Program-made: the position numbers and the translations under genes
Source of the DNA: Acidimicrobiia bacterium
GTDB lineage: Bacteria; Actinomycetota; Acidimicrobiia; Spongiisociales; Spongiisociaceae
Assembly: GCA_011523635.1 (NCBI GenBank)
Contig: WTGI01000043.1
Span: forward strand, 36,581-100,580
DNA: 64,000 bases
Direction of reading: 5' to 3'
Shown: positions 8,138 to 16,369 of the stretch, in pieces
Position numbering within the stretch: the first letter of the stretch is position 1
Layout of the letters: each line of letters starts with the position of its first letter
The notes under the pieces: model-generated
Told to the model about the DNA's origin: nothing
Seen by the model: the letters and a program-made list of their open reading frames with translations, nothing else
The model's database searches: none

Positions 8138-8304
8138 CTAGTGGTCTGTCTGCGAACAACCGGGTGCTCTGGCGGCCATCGGCGCCCCGTCGCTGCGTTC
8201 CGCTTCCTCAACGTACCCTGCGGGTACGCCTTCGTCAGCGGGCCTTGCGAGGAACACCGCTGCCGACGCCATACCTCACCGCCATTCCACAGACAGACCA
8301 CTAG
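8138..8304. mobile_element. Fold-back MITE-like element with 15-bp perfect terminal inverted repeats
   Basis: CTAGTGGTCTGTCTG at 8138-8152 is repeated perfectly inverted at 8290-8304, giving a 167-bp unit. Its exact centre (about 8220) is a second palindrome, CGTACCC-TGC-GGGTACG (8212-8228), and the arms between also match imperfectly, so the whole unit could fold into one long hairpin. It has no credible coding capacity; the track ORFs of 82 residues on both strands are by-products of the symmetry. The right repeat supplies the TAG stop of the VOC gene. A transposase source is not in the window. A bidirectional terminator role is possible. Confidence 0.7.
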
Positions 8305-8738
8305 AGCTGGATGAACTCGAGCCAGTTGCCCTCCGGATCCTGGAAGTAGACCACGCCCCAATCGTCACCATCCGGGGTCTTCGAGAAGATCGGCTTGGTA
8401 ACGAAGGAAACGCCCTTGCCCACCAGCTCCTCGTGGGCCTTGTCCAGGTCGTCCACCAGGAAACAGACGTGCGTCGCTCCCAGCTTGTTCAACTCGACGT
8501 GACCGTCGCTCGAAACGGGTTCCAGGTACCGGATGAGTTCGAGCATGTGGCCGTCATCCCCGAGACCGAGGAAGACCTCGGTACGGCGCGCTCCCGGTAT
8601 TCCGGCGTGATCGCCTTCGGGTCCCGCCTCCATCTCGTAACGTTCGAGGATGGTCAGGCCGAGATCTTCGGTGTAGAACCGCAACATCTCGTCGAGGTCC
8701 CGGACCACGATTCCCGAATGGTTGAAGCTGGTGATCAC
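8301..8738 (-). CDS. VOC/glyoxalase family protein
   Basis: A 145-residue vicinal-oxygen-chelate protein with two beta-alpha-beta-beta-beta repeats. The first is NHSGIVVRDLDEMLRFYTEDLGL ending in HMLELIRYL; the second is THVCFLVDDLDKAHEEL ending in VYFQDPEGNWLEFIQL. Metal ligands are plausible at His7, Glu in MLELIRY, His in ATHVCF and Glu in WLEFIQL, the glyoxalase I or methylmalonyl-CoA epimerase arrangement. Its stop codon lies within the terminal repeat of the adjacent MITE-like element, so the original C-terminus may have been slightly altered. It follows an enoyl-CoA hydratase gene on the same strand by about 60 bases. The specific reaction cannot be assigned. Confidence 0.8.
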   Translation of the reverse strand: MITSFNHSGIVVRDLDEMLRFYTEDLGLTILERYEMEAGPEGDHAGIPGARRTEVFLGLGDDGHMLELIRYLEPVSSDGHVELNKLGATHVCFLVDDLDKAHEELVGKGVSFVTKPIFSKTPDGDDWGVVYFQDPEGNWLEFIQL

Positions 8739-8801
8739 GGCGCGCCCTTCGATCTTGGTGACGCTGGGGATGGTAGACCGCGGGCGGACGGGGTGACCGG
8801 A

Positions 8802-9656
8802 TCACCCGTCTCCGCGCGACCTCGGCCCGCCGGGTTCGGGTTGGAACGGACCGTCGCGAGCGTCGAGAAACGCCCTGGTTCCTCCCCGGCGATATGCCTC
8901 GTTGAGGTGCCGAACATCGGACGAGTCGCCGGAAGCATGGGCGATGGTGGCGAGGAACGCCATCACGTTGTGGGCGTTCCGCAGTCCCATCGCCTCCAGG
9001 CCATAGGTGGTGATCGCCTTGTTGAGACGCACCGAATCGGGCGGCACCATAGCGATCCTGGCGGCCAGGGCGTAAGCCCGCTCCAGCAACCGGTCGGCGG
9101 GCGTCACCTCGTTCACGACCCCCATCCGCAACGCCTCCGCGGCGTCGAAGTGGTCGCCGGTGAGCGTGTAGCGGTGGGCGTTCTTCCACCCGGCCAGTAC
9201 GGCGAACAGGATGGACGAACTAGATATCCCCCGGACCTCCGGCTGGCCGAAAGTTGCGTCCTCGGAGGCGATCGTGATGTCCGAGCACAACGCGTACCAG
9301 AACCCTCCACCGAGGCACCATCCGTTGACCGCGGCGATCACCGGTGTCGAGAGTTCCATCACGTGCATGAAGCCCTCCACGCTTCTCTGATTGGTGTCGA
9401 GCCACTGCCGCAGAGAGGCGGCGGTGGTGGCGTCATCACCCGGAACATCCTCATCGAAGTCATAGCCTGCCGAGAACGCCCGTCCGGCTCCGGTCAGGAC
9501 GATCACCCTGATGGCCGGGTCGGAATCGGCGTGGTCGAGCGCGTGGTGGAGTTCCCGTTCGAGCCCGTGCGATAGCGCGTTCATCGCATCGGGACGGTTG
9601 AGGGTGATGGTGGCCACCGCATCGTCCTGGCTGAAGCTGACGAACTCGTAATCCAA
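8802..9656 (-). CDS. Enoyl-CoA hydratase/isomerase family protein
   Basis: A 284-residue crotonase-fold protein. The core elements are ATITLNRPDAMNALS, VIVLTGAGRAFSAGYDF forming the first oxyanion segment, and VIAAVNGWCLGGGFWYALCSDITIASEDATFGQPEV with the second oxyanion glycines. The helical region LTGDHFDAAEALRMGVVNEV follows. The usual catalytic glutamates of true hydratases are not obvious: the position after the GGG segment reads WYALCSD, so it may be an isomerase, hydrolase or decarboxylase of the same fold. It lies just upstream of the VOC gene on the same strand and is probably cotranscribed with it. Confidence 0.8.
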   Translation of the reverse strand: MDYEFVSFSQDDAVATITLNRPDAMNALSHGLERELHHALDHADSDPAIRVIVLTGAGRAFSAGYDFDEDVPGDDATTAASLRQWLDTNQRSVEGFMHVMELSTPVIAAVNGWCLGGGFWYALCSDITIASEDATFGQPEVRGISSSSILFAVLAGWKNAHRYTLTGDHFDAAEALRMGVVNEVTPADRLLERAYALAARIAMVPPDSVRLNKAITTYGLEAMGLRNAHNVMAFLATIAHASGDSSDVRHLNEAYRRGGTRAFLDARDGPFQPEPGGPRSRGDG

Positions 9657-9831
9657 CTCGGCGCCTCCCGCGAGACCCGCCCGACCACGATGTGCGACAT
9701 GTTTGCGGAAGCAGATGAAGCGGCCCGCTGTACATGCAGGACAGGCGGTTATTCGATGTTCCTCACACTATCAGCGTCACGGACAGTGTCCCGGGGTCGG
9801 CACTCCGATTAGCGTCACCCCGTTCCAGAGG

Positions 9832-10149
9832 TCAACCGAGCGCGAGCACCGTTTGTAGAGCCGTGTCGACTCCCCATTGTTCTTCTGGTGTGAGATGCCC
9901 GGCGAGGTCCCCGAGGCGCGTAACGTCGACAGCACCGACGTGTTCGACAAGCACCCGGGTCAGGACCCCTTCTATCTCGATCTCTGGTCGGAACGACGCT
10001 GGTCTCGCACTCGTAGACGTGGGTGCCACCAATACTACGGAGCGGGGCAGGAGTGGATCGGCCTGCACGACGACCCCGTACCGGGGTCCGTATTGTTCGT
10101 GCCCCACTCCCTTTGGTAGCCGTAACACGAAGATGTCACCCCGGCGCAC
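9832..10149 (-). CDS. MazF/PemK-type toxin (mRNA endoribonuclease)
   Basis: A 105-residue protein opening MRRGDIFVLRLP, the classic MazF/PemK start with the conserved RGD-like turn, followed by RYGVVVQADPLLPRSVVLVAPTSTSARPASF and VEHVGAVDVTRLGDLAGHLTPEE. The Ser/Thr-rich loop and the basic N-terminal strand correspond to the RNA-cleaving site of this SH3-like fold. The start overlaps the end of the antitoxin gene by 14 bases, so translation is coupled. The length is normal and no residue appears lost, so the toxin looks functional. Cleavage specificity cannot be predicted. Confidence 0.88.
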   Translation of the reverse strand: MRRGDIFVLRLPKGVGHEQYGPRYGVVVQADPLLPRSVVLVAPTSTSARPASFRPEIEIEGVLTRVLVEHVGAVDVTRLGDLAGHLTPEEQWGVDTALQTVLALG

Positions 10150-10378
10150 GCAGGCTTTCCATGATGCGTGCGGTCGCGAGCATTTCCGCCCTGTCGTCTT
10201 CGTCGGCTTCTAGCTTGGCCGCTTCGGTGGCCAAGGCTTGTTCGCCTCGATGCCGCGCAGCTGTCTCTACCAGGGCCAGCCGGATGGCCTCGGAACGGGT
10301 CAAGCCGGTTCCTTCCAGCTGGTGTAGCGCCCGTGACGCTTGGTCGTCGAGGCGCACTGACAACGCTCGAGAAGGCAT
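10136..10378 (-). CDS. Ribbon-helix-helix antitoxin partner of the MazF-like toxin
   Basis: The track merges this into a 246-residue ORF starting at 10876, but the real gene is the C-terminal 80 residues from the ATG at 10378. It has SRALSVRLDDQASRALHQLE, the beta strand and first helix of an RHH DNA-binding domain, then GLTRSEAIRLALVETA as the second helix. A charged tail EADEDDRAEMLATARIMESL is likely to bind and neutralise the toxin. The upstream part of the track ORF overlaps the opposite-strand GcvT-like gene and is non-coding. Such antitoxins usually repress their own operon. Confidence 0.85.
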   Translation of the reverse strand: MPSRALSVRLDDQASRALHQLEGTGLTRSEAIRLALVETAARHRGEQALATEAAKLEADEDDRAEMLATARIMESLRAPG

Positions 10379-10385
10379 ACCCCCA

Positions 10386-10394
10386 ATTGTATCA
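10386..10394 (-). promoter_or_regulatory. Extended -10 promoter giving a leaderless toxin-antitoxin transcript
   Basis: On the minus strand TGATACAAT occupies 10394 to 10386, an extended -10 (TG-n-TACAAT). It ends only 7 bases before the ATG at 10378, so transcription would start at or next to the start codon. No Shine-Dalgarno sequence is present. No convincing -35 is seen. Confidence 0.6.
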
Positions 10395-10495
10395 CGGTTT
10401 GTCCTACATTGATGGGCTGGTCCCAAGATTCGGGGCACGAGGAATGCGACCAGCCGGCTGTACACTCGCCGCCATCGCGCCGGGGAGCAGACCGA

Positions 10496-11719
10496 ATGTT
10501 GGAAGATCTGGGTGTCGAGGGGTTCGTCGGAACGCCGTTCCACAAGCGGACGGCAGCAGCCGTCGAGACATCTTCCTGGTTCCCCTGGCCCCCGTACATC
10601 GTTCCCGACATCTATACCGACTTCAGGGAGGAACTGGCGGCGATGCGGACGGCCGCCACCCTCAACGAGATGTCTCCCCTGTCGAAGACCCGCATCCGTG
10701 GGCCCGATGCTCCCCGGCTGGCGAACCGGATCCTCCCCCGGAACGCCCTCACGCAAGAGGTGGGCCAGGTCCTCTACTCGCCGTGGTGCAACGAGGAGGG
10801 GAAGATGGTGGCGGACGGCCTCGTCTTCCGTTTCGGCGAAGAGGAGTACGTGTTCGTAGCCGGGCCCCAGGAACAATGGTTCACGATGACCGCCGCCGGG
10901 CTCGACGTCGAGGTCGAGGACATCAGCCCGTCGATCGGCATCCTCGCCCTACAGGGGCCCAAGTCGACCGAGGTCCTGGAGCGTGCGACCGGCCGGGACT
11001 GGTCCTCCCTGGGGTTCTCCCGGATGGCAAAGACCGAAATAGGCGGAGCGAGCGTGGATGTGAGCCGCCAGGGCTTCACCGGCGAGGTCGGCTACGAGCT
11101 ATGGGTATCGCCGGAGGGCGCCTGCCCGATGTGGGACGCTCTGATGGAGGCAGGGGGAGAGTACGGCCTCCGCCCCGCCGGGGAGTATGCGATCGACATC
11201 GCCCGGGTGGAAGCAGGCCTGCTGATCATCGGGGCCGACTACATGGGAGCCGGGCCTGATCCGACCCCGCCCGTCGACGACCCTACCCAGATGCGCGAGT
11301 GCTCCCCGTTCGAGCTTCGATTGGGTCGCTTCATCGACTTCGACAAGCCGGACTTCGTGGGGAGGCAGGCACTTCTGGACGAGCAGGCCGCCGGGGGCGC
11401 CCCTCGACGGATGGTCGGGCTCAGCATCGACTGGCGGGCGATGCTGGAGTATCAACTCGAGCAGGGCGAATTCGTGCAGATGTTTCCCCGGGTGCATGAC
11501 ATGCCGCTACCGGTCATCGACTCGGGCCGGCGGGTGGGATATGCCACGAGCGTCACCTGGGGACCGTCGGTCGGGGTGCTCATCGGCCTCGGCCACATCG
11601 ACAGGGAATCGGCAGGCCTGGGAGCCCAACACACCGTGCTGTGGTCGGCCAACGGTCAGACGGTCGAGATCGCGGCCGAGGTCGTCCCCTTACCGTTCAG
11701 ACCGCACCGGCGCGCCTGA
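10496..11719 (+). CDS. GcvT-like aminomethyltransferase / folate-dependent demethylase family protein
   Basis: The ATG at 10496 is preferred to 10409 because GGGGAGCAG lies just upstream and the conserved part begins there. The 407-residue protein has the GcvT layout: DFREELAAMRTAATLNEMSPLSKTRIRGPDAPRLANRI, then VFVAGPQEQW, ILALQGPKSTEVLE and RQGFTGEVGYELWV (conserved GxTGExGYE). After these come YAIDIARVEAGL and the C-terminal barrel LGRFIDFDKPDFVGRQAL. The family moves one-carbon units from N-methyl or S-methyl substrates to tetrahydrofolate (glycine cleavage T protein, dimethylglycine or DMSP demethylases). The absence of other glycine-cleavage genes nearby points to a stand-alone demethylase. 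The substrate is unknown. Confidence 0.8.
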   Translation: MLEDLGVEGFVGTPFHKRTAAAVETSSWFPWPPYIVPDIYTDFREELAAMRTAATLNEMSPLSKTRIRGPDAPRLANRILPRNALTQEVGQVLYSPWCNEEGKMVADGLVFRFGEEEYVFVAGPQEQWFTMTAAGLDVEVEDISPSIGILALQGPKSTEVLERATGRDWSSLGFSRMAKTEIGGASVDVSRQGFTGEVGYELWVSPEGACPMWDALMEAGGEYGLRPAGEYAIDIARVEAGLLIIGADYMGAGPDPTPPVDDPTQMRECSPFELRLGRFIDFDKPDFVGRQALLDEQAAGGAPRRMVGLSIDWRAMLEYQLEQGEFVQMFPRVHDMPLPVIDSGRRVGYATSVTWGPSVGVLIGLGHIDRESAGLGAQHTVLWSANGQTVEIAAEVVPLPFRPHRRA

Positions 11720-11842
11720 TGGGCGGGCGGACCGGAGTGCCTGGTGGAGGCGGTTTCCGGGACCGGATGAAGCGTTGTGGGGCCGACGGGGTTTGATTCC
11801 CTCAGGACTTGTAGCTGTAGCTCCCCAAGCGAGAGTGCTGCT

Positions 11843-12376
11843 GTGAGCGTCGTGATCTCGAGAAGCACCGCGGAGTTGACCCCTTCGGAGGCCGCCCGTA
11901 TCAGGACCCTCCTCGACGGGGCATTCGAGGGCAGGTTCACGGATGCGCTCTGGGGCCAGGCGCTCGGAGGAGTGCACTTCTTCGTCGAGGAGGATGGCGT
12001 CCCGATCTCCCATGCTTCGGTCGTTCCCCGCGTCCTGGCCGTTCGAGACCGTGAGATCAACACGGGGTACGTCGAAGCGGTCGGCACGCGGCATAGCGAT
12101 CGGCGCCAGGGCCTGGCCCGGAGCGTTCTTGCCGCGGCCCGGCGTCACATCGAGGACACGTACGAGCTCGGAGCCCTGCATTCCGTGCTGCCAACCTTCT
12201 ACGAGCACCTGGGGTGGGAGCGCTGGCGCGGCCCCACCTTCGTGCGGACGGACTCGGGTCTGGAGCGGACTCGAACGGACGACGGGTGCATCCACATCTG
12301 GCGCGTCGAGGCCGGGGCCGCCGTGGACCTCGATGATCCGATCAGCTGCGAGTGGCGTCCCGGCTTCGTCTGGTAG
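11843..12376 (+). CDS. AAC(2')-like GNAT acetyltransferase
   Basis: The GTG at 11843 gives a 177-residue product close to the length of chromosomal mycobacterial aminoglycoside 2'-N-acetyltransferases; the track start at 11777 adds a Ser/Cys-rich leader. The similarity extends along the whole chain: GAFEGRFTDALWGQALGGVH, the strand AHA/SHASVV region, GYVEAVGTRHSDRRQGLAR (acetyl-CoA-binding R/Q-x-x-G-x-A loop), YELGALHSVLPTFYEHLGWERW, GPT and a final CEWRPGFVW. The ending resembles, from memory, the CDWRAGDVW of AAC(2')-Ic. The role may be resistance or acetylation of an endogenous amine. It lies in a catabolic run, not next to mobile genes. Confidence 0.75.
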   Translation: MSVVISRSTAELTPSEAARIRTLLDGAFEGRFTDALWGQALGGVHFFVEEDGVPISHASVVPRVLAVRDREINTGYVEAVGTRHSDRRQGLARSVLAAARRHIEDTYELGALHSVLPTFYEHLGWERWRGPTFVRTDSGLERTRTDDGCIHIWRVEAGAAVDLDDPISCEWRPGFVW

Positions 12377-12413
12377 AGGAGCGCGGGAGCCGCCGGGGCT
12401 AGGGTTCGAGCCG

Positions 12414-13340
12414 ATGGATGATCGACCTGCGCCTCAGGCACCTCGTTTCGGGGTCGTCGTGCCGTCCAGCGGGGACCTCGCCGAGCCGGAATCCATGGTC
12501 GCCGTCGCCCGTCGGGCGGACGAGCTCGGGTTCGACTCGATCTGGGCGATCGACCACATCGTCATCCCGGCCTCAGGCGTTTACGTATTCGGCGAGGACG
12601 TCTACGACCAGTTGGTGGTGCTCGCCCACCTGGCAGCGGTCACCGAGCGGGTCCGGCTGGGCACGAGCGTCATGGTGGTGCCCTACCGCCACCCCATCGT
12701 CGCGGCCAAGATGCTCGCCACCATCGACGCGTTGTCCGGCGGGAGGCTGATCCTCGGAGTGGGGTCGGGGTGGCTCGAGGAGGAGTTCGATGCGCTCGGC
12801 GCCGACTACCCATCCCGCGGTGCGGTGACGGATGAGGCGCTGGACACCTTCGTCAGCCTGTGGACGCGCCGCGACGAAGGCCGTTCGGCAAGGTTCGAGA
12901 AGATCCGGTTCGCGCCGACGCCTGCCCAGGATCCCCATCCCCCCATCCTCATAGGCGGCAACAGCCGCCGCGCCATCCGGCGGGCGGTGGAGTTGGGTCA
13001 AGGCTGGCACCCCACGACGGTTCTCAGCGAGGCTGAGCTCGTCGCCCTCGTCGACCATTTGCGGACGAGTTGGGAGGCGGCGGGACGCCGGGGGGAGCCC
13101 GAGATTGCGCTGGGGATCCCCGTTTTCGTCACAGAGACGCCGCCGGATCCCGAGGAGACGTGGCTGGGCGCACGGATGGTGGCGGGATCACCCGTGGAGA
13201 TCGTTGCCGAGCTTCGGAAGCTCGCCGAGTTCGTGACGCATTTCGTCATCCACGTGGTGGCTCGCAACCACGAGGAGTTGTTCGCCCAACTCGAGTTGAT
13301 AGCCCGGGACGTCCTTCCAGGTGGTCGGCTACGCTCGTGA
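12414..13340 (+). CDS. LLM-class flavin-dependent oxidoreductase (F420-type)
   Basis: The ATG at 12414 replaces the track start at 11943, which overlaps the acetyltransferase gene in another frame. The 308-residue product has the luciferase-like barrel: FGVVVPSSG, ARRADELGFDSIWAIDHIVIP, RVRLGTSVMVVPYRHPIVAAKMLATIDALSGGRLILGVGSGWLEEEFDALG and PPILIGGNSRRAIRRAVELGQGWHP. The GVGSGWLEEEF segment and the TSVMVVPYRHP strand are typical of F420- or FMN-binding members. The family oxidises or reduces varied organic substrates. It is followed 29 bases later by a PLP decarboxylase gene. Confidence 0.82.
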   Translation: MDDRPAPQAPRFGVVVPSSGDLAEPESMVAVARRADELGFDSIWAIDHIVIPASGVYVFGEDVYDQLVVLAHLAAVTERVRLGTSVMVVPYRHPIVAAKMLATIDALSGGRLILGVGSGWLEEEFDALGADYPSRGAVTDEALDTFVSLWTRRDEGRSARFEKIRFAPTPAQDPHPPILIGGNSRRAIRRAVELGQGWHPTTVLSEAELVALVDHLRTSWEAAGRRGEPEIALGIPVFVTETPPDPEETWLGARMVAGSPVEIVAELRKLAEFVTHFVIHVVARNHEELFAQLELIARDVLPGGRLRS

Positions 13341-13369
13341 ACCGGCGCGGTGAGAGGAGGAGAGGACCG

Positions 13370-14752
13370 ATGGCTCGGGACTTCGTTCGTGCTTTCAACG
13401 AGAACATCGGCGTGAACACCTCGGGTCGGCTCCAGGTCGAGGACGTGGACGCCACCGAGCTCGCCGAGAGGTTCGGAACGCCCCTCTACGTCATCTCGGA
13501 GAACCAGATTCATGCCAACGTCAAGAAGTGGCACGATGCGTTCGCGTCGGGATACCCCCGGTCCGAGATCCTCTTCGCCACCAAGGCCAACAACAACCTC
13601 AGCGTGAGGCGCATCTTCACCCTGGCCGGAGCCGGCGGAGACGCGTTCGGTCCGGGTGAGCTGTACCTGACGCTGCTAGCCGGTACCGATCCCGATCAAG
13701 TCGTTCTCAACGGATTCAACAAGCGGGATGAGGAGATCCGGATGGCCATCGAGGCCGGCGTCGCCATCCACCTCGATGCACCCGACGAACTCGATGACGT
13801 GATCCGGGTGGCTCGCGATCTCGGGATGAGAGCGCGCATCGGGATGCGGACGAGGTTGTTGTTGCACGACCTCGACGATATGGAGGCGGACTGGCCGCCC
13901 GGGATCAAGATCGGACCCGGCGTTCGCGAGATCAACAAGTTCGGGATCGCCCTCGACGATCTAGAGACGGTGTGCGAGCGCGCCCTCCGCGCCCCCGAAG
14001 TCGAGCTGGTCGGGCTCCATCACCACGTCGGTCGCTGGGCGCCCGACCTGAGGGTCCACGAGGCGGTCGTGAAGGACCAGATGGAGGCCGCCGGAGTGCT
14101 CAGGGACCGGTTCGGATGGGTACCCGAATACTTCGACTTCGGCGGCGGCTTCGCGTGGGGAAGGCCGGAAGGTCACGGGCCCATGGGATTCGACCGCGGC
14201 TCTCCGACCGCAGAGGAGTTCGCCGCGGTGATGACGGCGCTCTTCCGCGAGGGGCTCGACGCCCACGGACTCGGTGAGCCCCGGCTGATGATCGAGCCCG
14301 GACGCGGGATCTCGTCCGACATCGGCATCCTCCTGTCCCGGGTCGGCATGAGGAAATCGTTCTCCGACGTGGGCCAGACCTGGATCGGACTCGACGCGAG
14401 CGAGAACCACCTGCTCAACATCCTGTCGGGCGGTTTCTACTACCACCCGGTCGTGACGGACCGGGTCAACGAGACCCCCACCGAGACGGTCAACCTGGGA
14501 GATCCGCTGTGCTGGTTCGGCAACCTCGCCCTCAACGTCCAGCTTCCACACGTGGAGCGCGGCGACGTCGTGGCGTTCCTGGACACCGGCGCCTACTGCG
14601 AGAGCAAGAGCCTGCAGTTCAACTCGATGCCCCGTCCGGCAACCGTGCTGGTCTCGGGTTCGAAGACCGAACTCATCACCGAGCGGGAGGTGCTCCAGGA
14701 CGTCACGAGGCGCTTCCGCCTGCCTGCCCGGCTGATGCCCGGGCCGACCTAG
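13370..14752 (+). CDS. Diaminopimelate/ornithine decarboxylase-like PLP enzyme (fold type III)
   Basis: The ATG at 13370 follows GAGAGGAGGAGAGG, a strong ribosome-binding site; the track start at 13070 is spurious. The 460-residue protein has the fold-III barrel. PLYVISENQIHANVKKW precedes the PLP lysine in EILFATKANNN (about residue 68). After it come GLHHHVGRW, FDFGGGFAWGR (phosphate-binding glycines), IEPGRGISSDIGIL and the C-terminal CESKSLQFNSMPRPATVLV with the active-site cysteine of the partner subunit. Meso-diaminopimelate decarboxylases share this arrangement, but its place in a catabolic run and its long insertions suggest another amino acid or amine substrate. Confidence 0.8.
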   Translation: MARDFVRAFNENIGVNTSGRLQVEDVDATELAERFGTPLYVISENQIHANVKKWHDAFASGYPRSEILFATKANNNLSVRRIFTLAGAGGDAFGPGELYLTLLAGTDPDQVVLNGFNKRDEEIRMAIEAGVAIHLDAPDELDDVIRVARDLGMRARIGMRTRLLLHDLDDMEADWPPGIKIGPGVREINKFGIALDDLETVCERALRAPEVELVGLHHHVGRWAPDLRVHEAVVKDQMEAAGVLRDRFGWVPEYFDFGGGFAWGRPEGHGPMGFDRGSPTAEEFAAVMTALFREGLDAHGLGEPRLMIEPGRGISSDIGILLSRVGMRKSFSDVGQTWIGLDASENHLLNILSGGFYYHPVVTDRVNETPTETVNLGDPLCWFGNLALNVQLPHVERGDVVAFLDTGAYCESKSLQFNSMPRPATVLVSGSKTELITEREVLQDVTRRFRLPARLMPGPT

Positions 14753-14821
14753 CCCGCCGATGGCATTGCCGAGCCGAGCACGGCCTGACAACCGCCCATC
14801 ATGCGATGAAAGAGAGAGCCC

Positions 14822-16369
14822 ATGACCACCAATGGCCCACGCTCCGAGTTGGTTCTCCACTGGCCCGGTAGTCCGCCGTCCTTCAACCCGTTCTCCAACC
14901 TGTCGATGCCGAGCTGGTTCCCCATCTGGTTCATCTTCGACCAGCTCGTCAACCTCGACGGAGAAGCTCGGGTCGGTCCCCAGCTCGCGGAGAGCTGGGA
15001 CGTTTCGGCCGACGGGCGCCGGTACACCTTTCACCTTCGCCGTGGCGTGACCTGGCACGACGGCGCACCCTTCAGCGCCGAGGACGTCGCCTTCACGTAC
15101 ACGATGCTCGTCGACCCCAGATCGACGAGCAGGTACCAGTCGCTGGCGCTTCCGATCAAGGGCGCCGAGGCGTACGCCGCGGGCGACGCGGCGACGGTCG
15201 AGGGCATCAGCGTGCTAGACGACTACACAGTCGTGATGGAACTGGCCGAACCGCACTTCGGTTTCCTCGCCACGATGGCTTTCCCGATCGTCCCGAAGCA
15301 CCTCCTCGAGAACGTGGCCACGGGCGAGCGGGTCGAGGACACCGAATGGTCGCTCCGGTCACCCGTCGGAACCGGGCCCTTCCGGATCTCCTCCTACGAG
15401 CCCGGGGGAGACGCCGTTTTCGTCGCCAACGAGGCGTACTGGGGCGGGAGTCCGAAGCTCGACGGCCTGGTGCTTCGCAGGCTCGACGACGATGCCGCTC
15501 TCGTGGCGTTCGCCGCCGGGGACATCGACGTCATGTTCATCGACGCGCTCGATGCCGACCGGGTGAGAGAGCGTCCGGGCGCCAGAGTCGAGGCGTTCCG
15601 GACCTGCGAATGGCGCACGATCATCTTCAACCACAGCCATCCGGCGCTGGGCGACCGGAGGGTGCGCGAAGCGGTCGTCCGCGCCCTCGACCGCGAGGCC
15701 ATCGTCCGCGACGTTTACAAGGGAATGGGCGAGGTGATCGGCTCGCCGCTCATCATGCCCGAGTGGGCGGTGAACCACCGCCTCGACTCGCAATACCCGT
15801 ACGACCCCGAAGGCGCAAGGGCGCTGCTCGCCGAGGCCGGGTTCGCCGAGGGTTTCAGGGTCGATCTGGTCACGGGCCCGGGCGCCATCCCGGCCCGTCA
15901 CAATGCTCCGTTCCTGGGAGAGGTCCAGCGTTACCTCGCCGACATCGGCATAGACCTCGTGCTCAACATCAAGCCGATCGTGGAGTACGTCTACGACTAC
16001 GAGAACTCCCGCTTCGACGTGTACACCTGCTGCGGTGCTTCCGGTCCCGACCCGGACTTCACCGCGATCTACTTTCACTCTTCGTCGATGCCGCCGAAGG
16101 GCTCCAACGGCGCTCGCTATGTCAGCGCGGAAGCCGACGAGCTGCTGCTACGCGGCCGCGCGACCGCCGATCCCGAGGAGCGAGCCGCCGTGTATCACCG
16201 CTACGCCGAGGTGCTGACCCACGACCTGCCGTGGGCGGCGCTGTGGCACGAGAACCGGGTCCTGGCCCTGGCCGAGGGCGTCGGCGGAGACTTCACCGAG
16301 TTGGGCATGTCTTGGCTGCCCGGGACGATTCCGGGATCGTGGCAATGGACCAAGAACGGGGCCGGCTAG
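14822..16369 (+). CDS. Family 5 (oligopeptide/nickel-type) substrate-binding protein lacking a signal peptide
   Basis: A 515-residue protein with the family-5 extracellular solute-binding pattern. It has LVNLDGEARVGPQLAESWDVSADGRRYTFHLRRGVTWHDGAPFSAEDVAFTYTML, the conserved GTGPFRISSYEPG, VREAVVRALDREAIVRDVYKGMG and DPEGARALLAEAGF. The chain begins MTTNGPRSELVLHWPG, already at the first domain strand, with no signal peptide, lipobox or upstream in-frame start. No permease or ATPase gene is adjacent. It may be a cytoplasmic binding protein, or depend on a distant transporter with secretion lost. The stop overlaps the convergent FAD oxidoreductase by CTAG. Confidence 0.85.
   Translation: MTTNGPRSELVLHWPGSPPSFNPFSNLSMPSWFPIWFIFDQLVNLDGEARVGPQLAESWDVSADGRRYTFHLRRGVTWHDGAPFSAEDVAFTYTMLVDPRSTSRYQSLALPIKGAEAYAAGDAATVEGISVLDDYTVVMELAEPHFGFLATMAFPIVPKHLLENVATGERVEDTEWSLRSPVGTGPFRISSYEPGGDAVFVANEAYWGGSPKLDGLVLRRLDDDAALVAFAAGDIDVMFIDALDADRVRERPGARVEAFRTCEWRTIIFNHSHPALGDRRVREAVVRALDREAIVRDVYKGMGEVIGSPLIMPEWAVNHRLDSQYPYDPEGARALLAEAGFAEGFRVDLVTGPGAIPARHNAPFLGEVQRYLADIGIDLVLNIKPIVEYVYDYENSRFDVYTCCGASGPDPDFTAIYFHSSSMPPKGSNGARYVSAEADELLLRGRATADPEERAAVYHRYAEVLTHDLPWAALWHENRVLALAEGVGGDFTELGMSWLPGTIPGSWQWTKNGAG

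Noticed and set aside
8066-8361. 82-residue ORFs on both strands across the MITE
   Set aside because: They are mirror products of the inverted repeat and show no protein-like pattern.
10136-10876. 246-residue minus ORF as one protein
   Set aside because: Only the C-terminal 80 residues form an RHH antitoxin; the upstream part is antisense to the GcvT-like gene and a promoter with leaderless start lies between.
13070-13370. N-terminal extension of the PLP decarboxylase from 13070
   Set aside because: It overlaps the LLM oxidoreductase in another frame, is Gly/Arg-rich, and the strong ribosome-binding site is before 13370.
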